Assembly: GCA_964367685.1 (NCBI GenBank)
Contig: CAYIYM010000013.1
Coordinates: forward strand, 1-62,783
From: CAUPWF01 sp964367685
Lineage (GTDB): Bacteria; Bacillota; Clostridia; Lachnospirales; Lachnospiraceae
Reading direction: 5' to 3'
Length of the DNA: 62,783 nucleotides
The notes under the pieces were generated by a model. The model was given only the letters and a program-made list of their open reading frames with translations. It ran no database searches and had not been told where the DNA came from. Position numbers and translations under genes: made by a program. Position 1 is the stretch's first letter. The number at the start of each line of letters is the position of its first letter. Positions 53,650 to 62,304 of this stretch are shown here, piece by piece.

Positions 53650-56600
53650 ATGGCAAGAAAAATGAAGACCATGGATGGAAACCACGCAGCAGCACATAGT
53701 TCATATGCATTTACAGATGTTGCAGCGATCTATCCAATTACCCCATCTTCAGTAATGGCGGAAGCAACGGATGAATGGGCAACACAAGGAAGAAAGAACA
53801 TTTTTGGACAAGAAGTTCAAGTTACAGAAATGCAATCAGAAGCAGGTGCAGCAGGAACAGTACATGGTTCGTTAGCAGCAGGTGCATTAACAACAACTTA
53901 TACAGCATCACAAGGATTACTTTTGATGATTCCAAACTTATATAAGATTGCTGGAGAACAATTACCAGGAGTATTTAACGTATCGGCACGTGCATTAGCA
54001 AGCCACGCACTTTCGATTTTTGGAGATCATTCAGATGTTTACGCCTGTCGTCAAACAGGGTGTGCAATGCTTTGTGAATCAAGCGTTCAAGAAGTAATGG
54101 ATTTAACACCTGTGGCACACTGTGCTTCAATCAAAGGTAAATTACCATTTATTAACTTTTTTGATGGATTTAGAACATCACATGAAGTGCAAAAAATTGA
54201 AACTTGGGATTATGAAGATTTAGCTGAAATGGTAGATATGGATGCAATCGATGCATTTAGAAAACATGCACTAAATCCAAATCATCCTGTACATAGAGGA
54301 TCAGCACAAAACCCTGATATCTTCTTCCAAGCAAGAGAAGCTTGTAACTCATCTTACGATGCAATGCCTGCAATCGTACAAGAGTATATGGATAAAGTAA
54401 ATGCAAAATTAGGAACAAACTATCAATTATTTAACTATCACGGAGCACCAGATGCGGAGAAAGTTATTATCGCAATGGGTTCTGTATGTGAAACAATTGA
54501 TGAGACAATTGATTATATGATCGCAGCAGGAGAAAAAGTTGGTGTTATAAAAGTACGTCTTTATAGACCATTTAGCGCACAAGCTTTGATTAATGCTATC
54601 CCAGAAACAGTAAAACAAATTACAGTGCTTGACAGAACAAAAGAGCCAGGTGCAATGGGAGAACCACTGTACATCGACGTTGTTGCAGCATTAAGAGGAA
54701 GCAAATTCGACCAAACACCAATCTATTCAGGACGTTACGGATTAGGTTCAAAAGATACAACTCCAGCACAAATTGTTGCAGTGTTTAATAACACAGAGAA
54801 GAAAATCTTTACAGTTGGTATTGTGGATGATGTTACTGGACTTTCATTAGAAGTTGGCACACCAATCGTTACTACACCAGAAGGAACAATTAACTGTAAG
54901 TTCTGGGGTCTTGGGGCTGACGGAACAGTTGGAGCTAATAAAAACTCAATCAAGATTATTGGTGATAATACAGATATGTATGCACAAGCTTACTTCGAGT
55001 ATGACTCTAAGAAGTCAGGTGGAGTAACAATGTCACACTTACGTTTTGGTCATAAGCCAATTAAGTCAACATATTTGATTAAGCAAGCGAACTTTGTAGC
55101 TTGTCACAACCCATCATATGTAAATAAATATAATATGGTTCAAGAATTAGTAAAAGGTGGAACATTCCTACTTAACTGTTCTTGGGATATGGAAGGAATC
55201 GAAAAGAACTTACCAGGACAAGTGAAATCATATATTGCTGACAATGATATTAAGTTCTATGTAATCGATGGAATTCAAATTGGTAAAGAAATCGGACTTG
55301 GTGGACGTATCAATACAATCTTACAATCAGCATTCTTCGAGTTAGCAAACATTATTCCAGCTGAGAAAGCAAGTGACTTAATGAAGAAAGCAGCGTTAGC
55401 TTCTTATGGTAAGAAGGGTGATGCAATTGTTCAAATGAACTATGATGCAATTGATGCTGGTGCTAAGAGAATGGTTAAAATTGAAGTACCTGATTCATGG
55501 AAATCAGCTGCTGATGAAGGGTTACAAACACCAGAAGGTGGACGTGGATTTGCTGATTCAGTAGAATTTGCTAAGAAGATTCAAGCAAAAGTAAATGCAC
55601 AAGAGGGAAATACACTTCCAGTTTCGGCATTTGTTGAATATGTTGATGGATCAACACCATCAGGAACATCAGCATTCGAAAAGCGTGGTATTGCAGTAGA
55701 TATTCCAACATGGAAATGTGAAAACTGTATCCAATGTAACCGTTGTGCGTATGTTTGCCCACATGCTGTTATTCGTCCAGTTGCACTTACAGAAGAAGAA
55801 GCTGCAAATGCACCAGAAGGAATGAATTCAATTGATATGACAGGTATGCCAGGAATGAAATTCTCATTAGTAGTTTCAGCTCTTGACTGTACAGGTTGTG
55901 GTGCTTGTGCAAATGTTTGCCCAGGTAAAAAAGGCGAAAAAGCTCTTGTGTTAGCTAACATGGAAGAAAATGTTGGAGAGCAAATGAACTTTGATTATGG
56001 AACAGCTATTCCAGTAAAACCTGAAGTAGTTGCGAAATTTAAAGAAGCTACAGTAAAAGGTAGTCAATTCAAGCAACCATTACTTGAGTTCTCAGGAGCT
56101 TGTGCAGGTTGTGGTGAGACACCTTATGCAAAATTAATCACACAATTATTCGGTGATAGAATGTACATTGCTAATGCAACAGGTTGTTCTTCAATCTGGG
56201 GTAACTCATCACCATCAACACCATATACAAGAACTCCAGAAGGTAAAGGACCAGCATGGGCTAACTCTTTATTCGAAGATAATGCGGAGTTTGGTTTAGG
56301 TATGTTCCTAGCTCAAAAGGCTTTAAGAACAAGCTTAAAATCTAAAGTAGAAGCAGTTGTTGCAAAAGAGAGCAACGAAGAATTAATCGCAGCAGCAAAT
56401 GAGTACTTAGAGACATTTGAAGATGGTTCTAAGAATACAGAAGCAACAGATAAATTAGTTGCAGCTCTTCAAGCGGTAGATTGTACATGCGAAGAAAAAA
56501 CAAAATTATTAAATGATAAAGACTTCTTAGCTAAGAAATCTCAATGGATCTTCGGAGGAGATGGATGGGCATACGATATCGGATTTGGTGGAGTTGACCA

Positions 56601-57186
56601 TGTATTAGCTTCAGGAAATGACATCAATATTATGGTATTTGATACAGAAGTTTACTCTAATACAGGAGGTCAATCTTCAAAAGCGACTCCAACAGGAGCA
56701 ATTGCACAATTTGCTGCAGCTGGTAAAGATGTGAAGAAAAAAGACCTTGCAAGTATTGCAATGAGTTATGGATATGTATATGTAGCACAAATTGCGATGG
56801 GTGCAGACTTTAATCAGACTGTAAAAGCAATTGCAGAAGCAGAAGCTTATCCAGGACCATCACTTATTATTGCTTATGCTCCATGTATTAACCACGGAAT
56901 TAAAAAAGGTATGGGTCAAGCTCAATTAGAAGAAGATTTAGCTGTTAAAGCAGGATACTGGCATAACTTCCGCTACAATCCAGTAGCAGAAGGAAATAAG
57001 TTCTCACTTGATAGTAAGACTCCAACAGGAAGTTACAGAGAGTTCCTTGAAGGTGAAGTACGTTACAGCTCATTAATGAGACAAAACCCAGAAAGAGCAG
57101 AGAAATTATTTGCGAAATCAGAAGAAGCGGCAAAAGAACGTTTTGCACACTTAAGCAAATTAGTTACTCTTTATGGAGAAGACTAG
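53650..57186 (+). CDS. nifJ: pyruvate:ferredoxin (flavodoxin) oxidoreductase
   Basis: A 1178-residue single-chain PFOR. Domain I begins MDGNHAAAHSSYAFTDVAAIYPITPSS, cited as DGNHAAAHSSYAF and YPITPSS; domain III has TKEPGAMGEPLY. Two [4Fe-4S] sets CENCIQCNRCAYVCP and CTGCGACANVCP are near residues 695 and 750. CAGCGETPYAKL and the TPP motif GDGWAYDIGFGG complete the enzyme. It converts pyruvate and CoA to acetyl-CoA, CO2 and reduced ferredoxin, the central step of clostridial fermentation. AAGGAGG precedes the ATG. Codon use looks biased, as expected for a highly expressed gene. Confidence 0.97.
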   Translation: MARKMKTMDGNHAAAHSSYAFTDVAAIYPITPSSVMAEATDEWATQGRKNIFGQEVQVTEMQSEAGAAGTVHGSLAAGALTTTYTASQGLLLMIPNLYKIAGEQLPGVFNVSARALASHALSIFGDHSDVYACRQTGCAMLCESSVQEVMDLTPVAHCASIKGKLPFINFFDGFRTSHEVQKIETWDYEDLAEMVDMDAIDAFRKHALNPNHPVHRGSAQNPDIFFQAREACNSSYDAMPAIVQEYMDKVNAKLGTNYQLFNYHGAPDAEKVIIAMGSVCETIDETIDYMIAAGEKVGVIKVRLYRPFSAQALINAIPETVKQITVLDRTKEPGAMGEPLYIDVVAALRGSKFDQTPIYSGRYGLGSKDTTPAQIVAVFNNTEKKIFTVGIVDDVTGLSLEVGTPIVTTPEGTINCKFWGLGADGTVGANKNSIKIIGDNTDMYAQAYFEYDSKKSGGVTMSHLRFGHKPIKSTYLIKQANFVACHNPSYVNKYNMVQELVKGGTFLLNCSWDMEGIEKNLPGQVKSYIADNDIKFYVIDGIQIGKEIGLGGRINTILQSAFFELANIIPAEKASDLMKKAALASYGKKGDAIVQMNYDAIDAGAKRMVKIEVPDSWKSAADEGLQTPEGGRGFADSVEFAKKIQAKVNAQEGNTLPVSAFVEYVDGSTPSGTSAFEKRGIAVDIPTWKCENCIQCNRCAYVCPHAVIRPVALTEEEAANAPEGMNSIDMTGMPGMKFSLVVSALDCTGCGACANVCPGKKGEKALVLANMEENVGEQMNFDYGTAIPVKPEVVAKFKEATVKGSQFKQPLLEFSGACAGCGETPYAKLITQLFGDRMYIANATGCSSIWGNSSPSTPYTRTPEGKGPAWANSLFEDNAEFGLGMFLAQKALRTSLKSKVEAVVAKESNEELIAAANEYLETFEDGSKNTEATDKLVAALQAVDCTCEEKTKLLNDKDFLAKKSQWIFGGDGWAYDIGFGGVDHVLASGNDINIMVFDTEVYSNTGGQSSKATPTGAIAQFAAAGKDVKKKDLASIAMSYGYVYVAQIAMGADFNQTVKAIAEAEAYPGPSLIIAYAPCINHGIKKGMGQAQLEEDLAVKAGYWHNFRYNPVAEGNKFSLDSKTPTGSYREFLEGEVRYSSLMRQNPERAEKLFAKSEEAAKERFAHLSKLVTLYGED

Positions 57187-57229
57187 AATTTAGATAAAAA
57201 ATTATAGTATAATAAGTTAATTTCTTGAC

Positions 57230-57268
57230 CCGTCCCTGCTATCTGGCAGAGGACGGGTTATTTTTATC
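57230..57268 (+). terminator. terminator after PFOR
   Basis: ACCCGTCCCTGC pairs with GCAGAGGACGGGT around TATCTG, followed by a T-rich run. Confidence 0.88.
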
Positions 57269-57331
57269 TTAAGGAAAATTTTTTGTGTTAACAAAGAGAA
57301 AAACTCTTTATGAAGAAAATTACGAATTTGC

Positions 57332-57360
57332 TTGACATTTCCTTTTGAAAATGCAAGAAT
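57332..57360 (+). promoter_or_regulatory. promoter of the lysine riboswitch leader
   Basis: TTGACA at 57332-57337, 17-bp spacer and AAGAAT at 57355-57360 with a TGC extension just upstream. Confidence 0.55.
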
Positions 57361-57385
57361 ATACAAGGAATTGAATAATGATAAA

Positions 57386-57541
57386 GATAGAGGCGCAATA
57401 TTAATTAGTATTATTTGGCGAAAGTTGAGGAACTGCCAAATAAGAAAGGTAAAATTGCCGAAGAGGATAATATACCTGATGTTATACTCTGGGACGTGTG
57501 CTTAAGAGGCTACGTACTGTCACAATATGTGGAGCGCTATC
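57386..57541 (+). ncRNA. lysine riboswitch (L box)
   Basis: Conserved blocks in order: GATAGAGGCGC opening P1, AGTTGAGGAACTG, GAAAGGTAAAATTGCCGAAG, CTCTGGG, GGCTACGTACTGTCACA and TGTGGAGCGCTATC closing P1. A terminator follows at 57568. It fills most of the 454-bp gap 57187-57640. It should repress the NhaC-family gene when lysine is plentiful. Confidence 0.93.
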
Positions 57542-57567
57542 GTGTATATTAATATAGAATCAATATG

Positions 57568-57605
57568 CCATGAATAAGCTCTTTGCGTTATTCATGGTAT
57601 TTTTG
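57568..57605 (+). terminator. lysine riboswitch terminator
   Basis: Perfect 10-bp stem CCATGAATAA / TTATTCATGG with a ten-base loop, followed by TATTTTT. Confidence 0.88.
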
Positions 57606-57640
57606 CGTTTATGCAATGTAATTAAGAAAGGGAAAGTAAA

Positions 57641-59248
57641 ATGAAATTAAGTAAAGTAAACTTCAAGTTGGTAATGAGCGTATTTGTAATGACGCTATTA
57701 GTAGGAGTCATGCCTATGACTGCATTTGCAGCGGATGAGGCTGTGGAGTATGTTCCAGAAATGTATGCCACACTATGGGCATTGGTGCCACCTGTAATTG
57801 CGATTATATTGGCGCTAATTACAAAAGAAGTATATAGTTCGCTCTTTGTGGGAATTGTTATGGGAGGATTGTTTTACTCAGGTTTTAACTTTGAAACAAC
57901 AATTACACATGTAGTTCAAACTGGAATTATCGGATCATTAGCAGATAGTTATAATGTAGGAATTTTAGTGTTTTTAGTAGTGTTAGGAACGTTGGTATGC
58001 CTTATGAATAAGGCAGGGGGGTCTGCAGCATTTGGTGCATGGGCAAGTACTCATATAAAAAGCAGGGTAGGAGCACAGTTAGCAACAATTGCTTTGGGAG
58101 TAACTATCTTTGTGGATGATTACTTCAATTGTCTAACGGTTGGTAGTGTTATGAAACCAGTTACAGATAAGCATGGTGTTTCACGTGCGAAATTGGCGTA
58201 TTTGATTGATTCTACAGCAGCACCTGTGTGCATTATTGCACCTGTTTCATCGTGGGCAGCTGCGGTAACCGGGTATGTAGAGGGGGAAGATGGATTCTCT
58301 GTGTTTATTCAAACTATTCCATATAATTTTTATGCAATTTTCTCTATTCTCTTAATGATTGGGATTGTTGTTATGAAGAAAGATATTGGATTAATGAAAG
58401 TGCATGAAGCAAATGCAATGAAGGGAGATTTATTTACTTCTGGAGAGCGAAGTGAAGTCGGTCAAGAAGTGGAAACTGTTTCAAAAGGAAAGGTAATTGA
58501 TTTGGTGTTACCAATTATTGCGTTGGTTACAAGTTGCATTATAGGGATGATTTACACAGGTGGATTCTTCTCGGGAACAAGTTTTGTGGAGGCATTTTCG
58601 AGTGCGGATGCATCATTTGGTTTGGCAGTTGGGAGTATTTTCGGGTTGATTTTTACGATATTGATTTATGCTATACGTCGAATCATTAGCTTCAAAGAAT
58701 GTATGGAGTGTCTACCAGAAGGATTTAAGGCAATGGTACCAGCAATTATGATTTTGACATTTGCTTGGGCCTTGAAGGCAATGACTGATAGCTTGGGTGC
58801 TAAAGTATTCGTAGAGGAAATCATGTTATCGAGTGCGTCTGGTCTTATGAATCTCTTGCCAGCTATTATCTTCTTGGTTGGATGTTTCTTGGCATTTTCA
58901 ACTGGAACCTCGTGGGGAACATTTGGTATCTTGATTCCAATTGTAGTAGGCGTATTTGAAGGTGTGAATCCGGAATTAATGATTATTTCAATTTCTGCTT
59001 GTATGGCAGGCGCTGTTTGTGGGGATCATTGTTCACCGATTTCAGACACAACAATTATGGCATCAGCAGGAGCGCAATGTGATCATGTAAATCATGTCTC
59101 AACACAGCTCCCATATGCGATTACAGTGGCAGTAGTAAGTTTTGTTACCTACTTAGTTGCTGGATTTACACAAAGTGCATGGATATCTTTACCGATTGGT
59201 ATTGTACTGACTATTGGAACTGTAATTCTAATAGGAAAGAAAAATTAA
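57641..59248 (+). CDS. NhaC-family transporter, probable lysine importer
   Basis: A 535-residue NhaC-superfamily membrane protein. Conserved stretches include ALITKEVYSSLFVGI, FVDDYFNCLTVGSVMKPVTD, STAAPVCIIAPVSSWAA and CGDHCSPISDTTIM. Sequence alone would be called a Na+/H+ antiporter, but the lysine riboswitch directly upstream points to lysine transport, as known for riboswitch-controlled NhaC proteins (LysW). An unusual extra is a cleavable-looking N-terminal signal ending in MTAFAAD before the first core helix. AAGAAAGGG precedes the ATG. Confidence 0.88.
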   Translation: MKLSKVNFKLVMSVFVMTLLVGVMPMTAFAADEAVEYVPEMYATLWALVPPVIAIILALITKEVYSSLFVGIVMGGLFYSGFNFETTITHVVQTGIIGSLADSYNVGILVFLVVLGTLVCLMNKAGGSAAFGAWASTHIKSRVGAQLATIALGVTIFVDDYFNCLTVGSVMKPVTDKHGVSRAKLAYLIDSTAAPVCIIAPVSSWAAAVTGYVEGEDGFSVFIQTIPYNFYAIFSILLMIGIVVMKKDIGLMKVHEANAMKGDLFTSGERSEVGQEVETVSKGKVIDLVLPIIALVTSCIIGMIYTGGFFSGTSFVEAFSSADASFGLAVGSIFGLIFTILIYAIRRIISFKECMECLPEGFKAMVPAIMILTFAWALKAMTDSLGAKVFVEEIMLSSASGLMNLLPAIIFLVGCFLAFSTGTSWGTFGILIPIVVGVFEGVNPELMIISISACMAGAVCGDHCSPISDTTIMASAGAQCDHVNHVSTQLPYAITVAVVSFVTYLVAGFTQSAWISLPIGIVLTIGTVILIGKKN

Positions 59249-59279
59249 ATATAAACCATAAATTGTAAAAAGGTTAGAA

Positions 59280-59331
59280 AAAGTCTTCAAAAATTAGGTG
59301 CACGGCATCTCGATTTTTGAAGACTTTATTT
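59280..59331. terminator. terminator after the lysine transporter
   Basis: AAAGTCTTCAAAAAT pairs perfectly with ATTTTTGAAGACTTT around an 18-base loop. Confidence 0.85.
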
Positions 59332-59389
59332 AATTATTGAACTATTTAATTATCGAATTACTTTAAAAATTGAACTATTTAATTATTGA
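59327..59389. repeat. repeated TATTTAATTATYGA at a gene 3' end
   Basis: The 14-mer TATTTAATTATYGA occurs at 59327, 59343 and 59376. Copies 2 and 3 lie in a 21-bp direct repeat (59336-59356 and 59369-59389). The last copy contains the stop codon of the cytidylate-kinase-like gene. Confidence 0.85.
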
Positions 59390-59981
59390 GTGCAAAAATG
59401 ATTAAGTCCACGGCCTTCTTAATAGAAACTTTAGAGGTATCTATACATAAGTTGTAATTAGTCATTTGCCCCCATTTCTGCCCAGTGAAATCCTCGTAAT
59501 ATTTTGCTCTTCGCTTATCTACCTTTCGGATTTCCTTCTCCATTGATTTCTCTGTTTGATCCTCTGTATCAGCCCCTTTTTCGAAGCAACGTTGTACACG
59601 TTTATCCATGTCAGAAGAATAAATGAATACCTTAAATATATCTTCGTCTCGTAGTGTATAATCGGCAGAGCGTCCAACAAATATAGCATTTCCTTTTTGA
59701 GCAAGCTTTCGAATTACATTGGTTTGTTCAATTTGAACTTGTACACTAGCAGGTTGCTGATAATACATCGGCAATGTTCTTCCGAAGCTAAGTGGGAAAG
59801 TATGTGTAATTGGTGCCTCGCTATATTTTTTGATGAACTCTGGTGAAAACGTACTTTCTTTTTCGATTTCACTAATTAATTGCTTGTCATAATATGCAAA
59901 TCCTAGCTTATCTGCTAATCGCTTCGATACTTCACGCCCACCACTTCCAAATTGACGACTAATTGTAATTATTGAACTCAT
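59379..59981 (-). CDS. cytidylate kinase-like family protein
   Basis: A 200-residue P-loop protein. The N-terminal ITISRQFGSGGREVSKRLA is the Walker A pattern of the cytidylate-kinase-like (AAA_26) family, DKQLISEIEKE follows, and VGRSADYTL and RRAKYYEDFTGQKWG are typical later motifs. True Cmk has a longer NMP-binding insert, so the substrate is uncertain; such proteins are common stand-alone genes in Clostridia. GGAC precedes the ATG. Confidence 0.87.
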   Translation of the reverse strand: MSSIITISRQFGSGGREVSKRLADKLGFAYYDKQLISEIEKESTFSPEFIKKYSEAPITHTFPLSFGRTLPMYYQQPASVQVQIEQTNVIRKLAQKGNAIFVGRSADYTLRDEDIFKVFIYSSDMDKRVQRCFEKGADTEDQTEKSMEKEIRKVDKRRAKYYEDFTGQKWGQMTNYNLCIDTSKVSIKKAVDLIIFALNN

Positions 59982-60122
59982 ATTTCCACGTCCTTTCCAA
60001 TAGATCTGATAAATTTGTATTTAAGATTATTTTATCACAAAATTAAAGAAATAGATAGTATTTCAAGTTATGGAATTGAAGAATCAAAATCGAAAAGTGA
60101 ATAAGAAATCTAGAACATAAAT

Positions 60123-60202
60123 TATTTAGATAAATGTCTAAATAAGGATTGACAAAGAGAAGGATTTTTTGTATTCTATATTTAGATAGATGTCTAAATA
60201 TA
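60123..60202 (+). promoter_or_regulatory. sdpRI promoter with two operators
   Basis: Operator 1 is TATTTAGA-TAAATG-TCTAAATA (60123-60144). Operator 2 is TATATTTAGA-TAGATG-TCTAAATATA (60177-60202). Between them lie TTGACA (60149-60154), 17 bp and TATTCT (60172-60177). Operator 2 overlaps the -10 end and the start of transcription, which fits autorepression. Confidence 0.85.
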
Positions 60203-60225
60203 GAATACAGAAAGGTGATGGTGTA

Positions 60226-60495
60226 GTGCAAAATACATTGAAGGCATTGTCAGATCCGTCTCGAAGAAAAATCCTAGAGTTACTAAAAGATGGAGATATG
60301 GTAGCTGGCGAGTTACTGAAACATTTTGAAATAAGTGGTGCATCCTTATCCCATCATTTGAGTATCTTAAAAAAAGCAGATTTGATCGTGGATAAAAAAC
60401 AAGGAACCTATATTTATTATCAATTAAATACATCTGTCGTGGAAGATGTATTGGTTTGGATGAAAGGATTATTAGGTGATGAGAATGAAAAATAA
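60226..60495 (+). CDS. sdpR: ArsR-type autorepressor, SdpR family
   Basis: An 89-residue winged-helix repressor. LKALSDPSRRKILELLK, the recognition helix region SGASLSHHLSILKKADLI and the wing DKKQGTYIYYQLN match SdpR-type ArsR proteins; no metal-binding cysteines are present. A frame from an ATG at 60190 exists, but that ATG lies inside operator 2. I choose the GTG at 60226, behind AGGTGATGG (60213-60221). It should bind the two TTTAGA-N6-TCTAAA operators upstream. It overlaps sdpI. Confidence 0.87.
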   Translation: MQNTLKALSDPSRRKILELLKDGDMVAGELLKHFEISGASLSHHLSILKKADLIVDKKQGTYIYYQLNTSVVEDVLVWMKGLLGDENEK

Positions 60496-61141
60496 GAAAT
60501 TAGAAATTGGAGTGATTTTGATATTAGTCGCGAATACAATATTTGTACTCTATCATTATTTACAGTTTCCAGATGTGATTCCTATTCATTGGAATTTCGA
60601 AGGGCAAGTAGATGGGTATGGCGGAAAGAATACGATGTTTATATTTGCTGCATTGCCAATTGCAGTGTATGTATTGATGCCACTGCTTAGCAAAGTAGAT
60701 CCTAAAAAGATGAATTACGAAAATTTTCAAAAAACGTTCCATGTTTTACGTATAGTAATAACTTTGTTTATGGTGATTTTAAATGTAATTAGCATTTTTG
60801 CAATTGAGAGTAAATTAACAGGAGAAGAAATTCTAAATAATCTGATACAATTAGTGCCAGTATGTGTTGGCGTTATGTTTGCCTTCATTGGTAACTATCT
60901 ACCGAAAATCAAACAAAATTACTTTATAGGTATTCGGACACCGTGGACTCTTGCCAATGAAGAGGTATGGCATAATACACATAGAGTGGCAGCTCCTATT
61001 TGGGTGGTAGGGGGTATCGTGGTAGCATTAACTGGTTTTATTGAATCTTCTTCTATATTTATTGTTTTGATTATTGCACTTGCAATCATGACTTTAGTGC
61101 CAGTTATATATTCATTTCGATACTATAAGTCGATAAAATAA
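60485..61141 (+). CDS. sdpI: SdpI family membrane protein (DUF1648)
   Basis: A 218-residue protein with six TM segments. The DUF1648 loop IPIHWNFEGQVDGYGGK follows TM1, and the SdpI block YFIGIRTPWTLANEEVWHNTH is near residue 155, cited as IGIRTPWTLANEEVWHNTH. In Bacillus subtilis SdpI gives immunity to the SdpC toxin and sequesters SdpR at the membrane. No sdpC is nearby. The start could be the ATG at 60479 or 60485; AGGTGA just upstream favours 60485. It is coupled to sdpR by overlap. Confidence 0.88.
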   Translation: MKNKKLEIGVILILVANTIFVLYHYLQFPDVIPIHWNFEGQVDGYGGKNTMFIFAALPIAVYVLMPLLSKVDPKKMNYENFQKTFHVLRIVITLFMVILNVISIFAIESKLTGEEILNNLIQLVPVCVGVMFAFIGNYLPKIKQNYFIGIRTPWTLANEEVWHNTHRVAAPIWVVGGIVVALTGFIESSSIFIVLIIALAIMTLVPVIYSFRYYKSIK

Positions 61142-61146
61142 CAAAG

Positions 61147-61192
61147 GTCAATAGTTATATCAAATTTTCTTGATGTAACTATTGACTTTTTT
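61147..61192. terminator. terminator after sdpI
   Basis: A 17-bp stem from 61147-61163 and 61170-61186 with one G:U pair and loop ATTTTC, followed by six T. Its loop-proximal part also reads ATATCAA-N6-TTGATGT, similar to the operators downstream. Confidence 0.85.
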
Positions 61193-61246
61193 ATGTCAAA
61201 TGTAGTATACTCATATCAACAAAAGTTGATATCAAAAACATTTGAT
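61182..61246 (+). promoter_or_regulatory. permease promoter with overlapping ATCAA/TTGAT operators
   Basis: TTGACT at 61182-61187, 18-bp spacer and TATACT at 61206-61211. Right after the -10 lies a perfect inverted repeat ATATCAAC-AAAA-GTTGATAT (61213-61232), overlapped by ATCAAA-AACA-TTTGAT (61231-61246). The pattern recalls ArsR-family arsenic operators of Firmicutes. Confidence 0.75.
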
Positions 61247-61263
61247 GTAAGAAAGAGGTTAAA

Positions 61264-62277
61264 ATGGAAGTTATAAGTAATGCATGGTCATTTTTTCAAG
61301 ATCAAGTCTTGGGAATGAAATGGTTAAATGAAATGGTAGGAAATGGGATTTTAGCAATAGGTGGAGATTTAAATTCTCCGATTTGGGCAAGTGTCCAGTT
61401 TTTTATCTATGATGTTATTAAAATCATTGTATTATTGTGCTCATTGATTTTTATGATATCGTATATACAAAGTTTTTTTCCACCAGAAAGAAGTAAGAAG
61501 ATACTGGGACAATTCAAAGGAATATGGGCCAATATTATGGGAGCTTTATTAGGTACAGTTACACCTTTTTGTTCATGTTCATCAATTCCATTGTTTATGG
61601 GATTTACAGGAGCAGGGTTACCAATGGGAGTTACATTTTCATTCTTGATTTCGTCACCTATGGTTGATTTGGGGAGTCTAGTATTGTTAATGAGTATTTT
61701 TGGTACCAAAGTAGCTGTTCTATATGTGGTAATTGGATTGATTGTAGCTGTTATTGGTGGAGCGATTATTGAACGATCAGGAATGCAAAATGAAGTGGAA
61801 GATATTATTCTAAGTGCTTCTAATATAGATATTACTTCTCCTACATTAACTAAGAAAGATCGTGTAATATATGCGAAAGAGCAAGTAGTAGAAACATTTA
61901 AGAAGGTATTACCTTACATTTTAGTGGGAGTTGGTATTGGTGCATTTATCCACAACTGGATTCCAGAGGAATGGATCGAAGCTGTACTTGGAAGCAATAA
62001 TCCTTTTGGTGTAGTATTGGCAACACTTGTTGGTATACCAATGTATGCGGATATTTTTGGAACGATTCCAGTAGCGGAAGCTTTATTAGCGAAAGGGGCA
62101 CAATTAGGAACGATTCTATCATTTATGATGGCGGTTACAGCACTTAGTCTTCCTTCTATGATTATGCTAAGAAAGGCAATTAAACCAAAATTGTTAGGAT
62201 TATTTATTGGAATTACAAGTGCGGGAATTATTGCAGTTGGATACTTGTTTAATGCATTACAACCATATATAATATAA
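61264..62277 (+). CDS. permease, UPF0718 (DUF318/ArsP-like) family
   Basis: A 337-residue permease with about eight to ten TM segments. The hallmark TPFCSCSSIPLFMGF with its CSCSS cysteines is near residue 105, followed by GAGLPMGVTFSFLISSPMVD. ArsP members export trivalent organoarsenicals; others have unknown thiol- or metal-linked substrates. GAAAGAGG precedes the ATG. It is followed 27 bp later by a thioredoxin-like selenoprotein gene, and such permease/redox pairs are known. The ATCAA/TTGAT operators upstream fit metalloid control. Confidence 0.88.
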   Translation: MEVISNAWSFFQDQVLGMKWLNEMVGNGILAIGGDLNSPIWASVQFFIYDVIKIIVLLCSLIFMISYIQSFFPPERSKKILGQFKGIWANIMGALLGTVTPFCSCSSIPLFMGFTGAGLPMGVTFSFLISSPMVDLGSLVLLMSIFGTKVAVLYVVIGLIVAVIGGAIIERSGMQNEVEDIILSASNIDITSPTLTKKDRVIYAKEQVVETFKKVLPYILVGVGIGAFIHNWIPEEWIEAVLGSNNPFGVVLATLVGIPMYADIFGTIPVAEALLAKGAQLGTILSFMMAVTALSLPSMIMLRKAIKPKLLGLFIGITSAGIIAVGYLFNALQPYII

Positions 62278-62304
62278 ATATAAGAAAACAAAAGGAGAAT
62301 TACA

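Noticed and set aside
53281..53650. Rex- or Fur-type box ahead of PFOR
   Set aside because: Several AT-rich partial palindromes occur, but none matches a known consensus well enough in such A/T-rich DNA.
57641..59248. Na+/H+ antiporter NhaC as the final name
   Set aside because: Sequence family fits, but the lysine riboswitch upstream makes lysine transport the better functional guess.
60190..60225. Upstream ATG for the SdpR-like gene
   Set aside because: The ATG lies within the second operator and has no ribosome site; the GTG at 60226 has AGGTGATGG.
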